Of a DNA stretch of 64,000 bases, positions 61,621 to 64,000 are shown in pieces. Within the stretch, counting starts at the first letter, position 1; each line of letters begins with the position of its first letter. The translations under genes were made by a program, and so were the position numbers. Source of the DNA: Picocystis sp. L7 (Eukaryota; Chlorophyta; Picocystophyceae; Picocystales; Picocystaceae); NCBI GenBank assembly GCA_020975725.1, contig QXJR01000013.1, forward strand, positions 496,001-560,000, read 5' to 3'. Below the pieces are notes generated by a model. That model was not told the origin of the DNA. It made no database searches and saw only the letters and a list, made by a program, of their open reading frames with translations.

Positions 61621-64000
61621 CTTCCTCCAGTCCGTGTTCTGGACGAGATCACTGTCCAACGGCTTTCGAAGCAACGGCGTGAAAGAGCGATGGCGTGGTG
61701 TGTCGATTCGAAGAGAAGTGGAGCGTCGCGGTCTCGGAATTCCGACACGTACCGTATCTGGGACGGAGGAGGAGGGATCCGCTCCTCCGCGGCAAACGTC
61801 ACGTGACGACCGTTTGGATAAGGGAGACGGGGCAAACTCCCAGGGGAGAGCCTCGCGTGTCGAAGTAGAGGGGAGGTTCCCCCCTCGGATCAAATAGGAC
61901 GATTCCGAGAAACGACGATTCCTTTTCCAGCACCATCACGTCATCATCGAAGCACAACCAAGGCGGATGCTTGGGACATGGGAAAGAGACCGCATACCAC
62001 GACCGCATCAGCTCAAGAGTTTGGAGGTACGAACGCCGATGGATTACGGAGGCTACGAAGAGAGGTGGTGCACGGTTGGCGGATGTGAGAATGCCCGAAG
62101 CGATTCCACTGTCGATGTGAATTGAGTGGTGGGCACCACCAGCAAGGGACACGCATACCCATCCACCGCTCGTCCGAGGCGTTGGCATCCGATGTATTGC
62201 TAGATTGGGTTGGTATGAAGGATGGAATGAAAATTCCTTGTGAGGGTCCATGTACCCGTGCCAAAAAGAAGCTTACATTTGCACATAAGCATCTTGAACC
62301 ATGTGGGTGTAGTCCCATCCTAGGACATACGATTTAGAATTCACATCGCCTTCATGTCGCTAAGAAGGAAAATTTTCCATTGATTGCTCGCATCAACAAA
62401 AGTGTCGTCCAATTCTTCCATTCGGGTAAACTTGATGGGTGAAAGGGAAATCCTTCCCCGTCGGAATCCAATGCGTTGAAGCGTACCCAAAACGTAAGAG
62501 AAATCCTAGAAATTCTCCCAATCCACTAGTTAAGCGCAATGTCCCGAGCAAAAGAAAAAGAGCCCGTTTCATCGCAATAAAGGAAGAAAGGGCATCCAAT
62601 GAAGAGGGTGGGCATAACACGAAAAGAGGACGAAGGGCAACTAGGCGATGTTGGAGCATGTGGATGGTGCGAGATTACCTTCTTCCACCGCACTGGCTAA
62701 AGCGTATACTGAACACACTTGTTGAAGCGAGATCGTCCAATATCGCATGTGCGCTTGTCCTATGGGGAGTCAAGATTTCACACGTATGGACGCGAGCTTT
62801 TTCTAATGTTGAAACCATGTTTGCATGAGCACTTCCATGCATCAAAATGCATCCCCGTATGAGGAGCTACCAAATAATTTTGAGCACCTTATGCAACGCA
62901 AGGGTCGATGCAAGGCACCGATTGTACGGATTTGACTAGGGATGTCGTACTCATGTTCGTTGTGAAATGACAATACAAGTAAGTTTCCACGTTTCTTCAT
63001 AAAGCCTAACGTGCCCGTCCTTGTAAATGCTATTCACTCACGACACATTCTAAGTCGGCCATTACAATTGTCGGCGGATTGAGGTAGCAACAGGCGTTGT
63101 TGTTTCATTCCTTCCAAGTGGCATGGAAGAATAGCAACTCTTGTAGATGCGGTTGTTACATATTATGTATTAAATGCCAACCTCTCCGATATCCGCAATG
63201 ACCACTAGCTTATGGCGTCCTTCACGCTTGATTGTGAACAAACTATTATGCCCAAAACACAAACTTCGAATGACGCAACCAACCTTGTAAAGTATAAGGC
63301 TAGGTGACGGGTGACCTTGTGAGGAAGTTTCTCGATAAAATCCAAAACGGATTGAACGTTGTACGAAATAATTATTAACAAGGTTGCACAACCAATTCGA
63401 TGTGCTACCTATTTCCAACTCAAACTTCTTTGCAATGTCCGTGGCCGTCACAAACGAGACAGCTTGGATTGATAGGGATATTGCAAGTGACAAGTGTAGG
63501 TATGTCAAGAGTGCCAAAGTGGCAACGTAAGCCTTGTCCACAATTGTGTCCCCACCAACGATTGGCGTATCAATCAGGCAAGGTATCGTTTCGGGTTCAC
63601 CACGTGAAGATGTATCCCTGGGAAAGCCACCGTGACGCATTCCAAACTGCACGCGCACATTCCAAGCAAACGAAACCATCGCACAACCACCTTGTACCTC
63701 GTTCCAACCACAACGGGGGTTTCGTTTCCTTGTTCGACCCTTCGAACCCGGTCTGTCCGATCTCTTTTGTTGGAGGAACCGGTCGGGTGTCCTCCGTTGT
63801 TGTGGATGATGGGTCCGAGGGAGAGGCATCCCTCTCACGGCCTGGTGGCTCGGCAGCCCTTGTCGTCCTGCACGACACGTGTTGCGATGGCGATGGGCAG
63901 CGTTGGACCTTCCGTGAGGTTGGTGGATGCTCGAAAAGGTGAGGAACGGCACGGTGGAGGGTGAATGAAGGTTTTGAGAAAGTCGATTGCAACTGAGCTG
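61621..64000. other. intergenic, A+T-rich from about 62.3 kb
   Basis: The first few hundred bases are promoter-like for the Cys-rich gene. From about 62.3 to 63.6 kb the DNA is A+T-richer with short, broken frames like the block at 34.9-36.9 kb, possibly old mobile-element remains. Near the end, 63746-63768 repeats the 23-bp string found upstream of NSUN2. No gene was accepted. Confidence 0.4.
63746..63768. repeat. 23-bp sequence shared with 55723-55745
   Basis: Identical to the segment upstream of NSUN2 and in the same orientation. It may mark the promoter of a gene just beyond the window, or a dispersed short repeat. Confidence 0.75.

Noticed and set aside
63170-63952. 260-codon minus-strand frame near the right end
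   Set aside because: The composition changes abruptly along it, no domain is seen, and it spans A+T-rich DNA and GC-rich promoter-like DNA.
1-64000. CRISPR arrays, bacterial operons or Shine-Dalgarno sites
   Set aside because: The window is eukaryotic (introns, nuclear tRNA, plastid presequences, LTR elements). The short repeats are promoter box arrays without spacer-repeat structure.

Overview
The window is nuclear DNA of a green-lineage alga. It encodes a plastid C-terminal (D1-type) processing peptidase, a thylakoid-lumen precursor, an OXS3-like stress protein and a plastid CPBP protease. It also has the plant-specific CDC26-TTM3 bicistronic arrangement. Genes are compact, either intronless or with short GT-AG introns of about 80-160 bases. 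Coding DNA is GC-rich, and several intergenic blocks are visibly richer in A+T. I cannot name the species.

Layout. 1-10.5 kb: a secreted LRR protein flanked by a 71-bp direct repeat, a coiled-coil protein, CtpA, and an NAA40-type histone N-terminal acetyltransferase. 10.8-17.3 kb: a CPBP membrane protease and an OXS3-like gene, divergent across a striking motif array, then a 1022-aa coiled-coil protein. 18.4-19.3 kb: CDC26 (spliced) and TTM3, overlapping by ATGA. 19.3-26.4 kb: a spliced gene of unknown function, a lumen precursor, a two-exon small protein, a secreted Cys-rich protein and an acidic protein. 27.5 kb: tRNA-Val(AAC). 28.8-34.9 kb: a spliced secreted alkaline phosphatase, a CDF/ZnT zinc transporter with a problematic N-terminus, and a family-2 glycosyltransferase. 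36.9-51.1 kb: two tandem copies of a Ty3/gypsy LTR retrotransposon sharing their middle LTR. The pol of each carries a cytosine-5 DNA methyltransferase domain between RNase H and integrase. 52.0-61.6 kb: an alpha/beta hydrolase, the NSUN2/Trm4 RNA m5C methyltransferase, and a large secreted Cys-rich protein. The last 2.4 kb show no convincing gene.

The two most notable things are the methyltransferase-bearing retrotransposon tandem and an apparent promoter code. In the promoter code, several gene starts are preceded by short boxes repeated in pairs at fixed spacing. GTTAA-type boxes lie 10-12 bp apart, GGTGCATCTG-type boxes 20-22 bp apart, and GTTGTGA boxes 25 bp apart in a period of about 80 bp. 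The spacing is kept where the sequence between the boxes is not, which points to selected protein-DNA phasing.

Functional links: CDC26 (anaphase-promoting complex) and TTM3 (tripolyphosphatase) are probably made from one mRNA. CtpA, the lumen precursor and the CPBP protease are plastid functions. The LRR protein, the phosphatase and the two Cys-rich proteins go to the secretory pathway.
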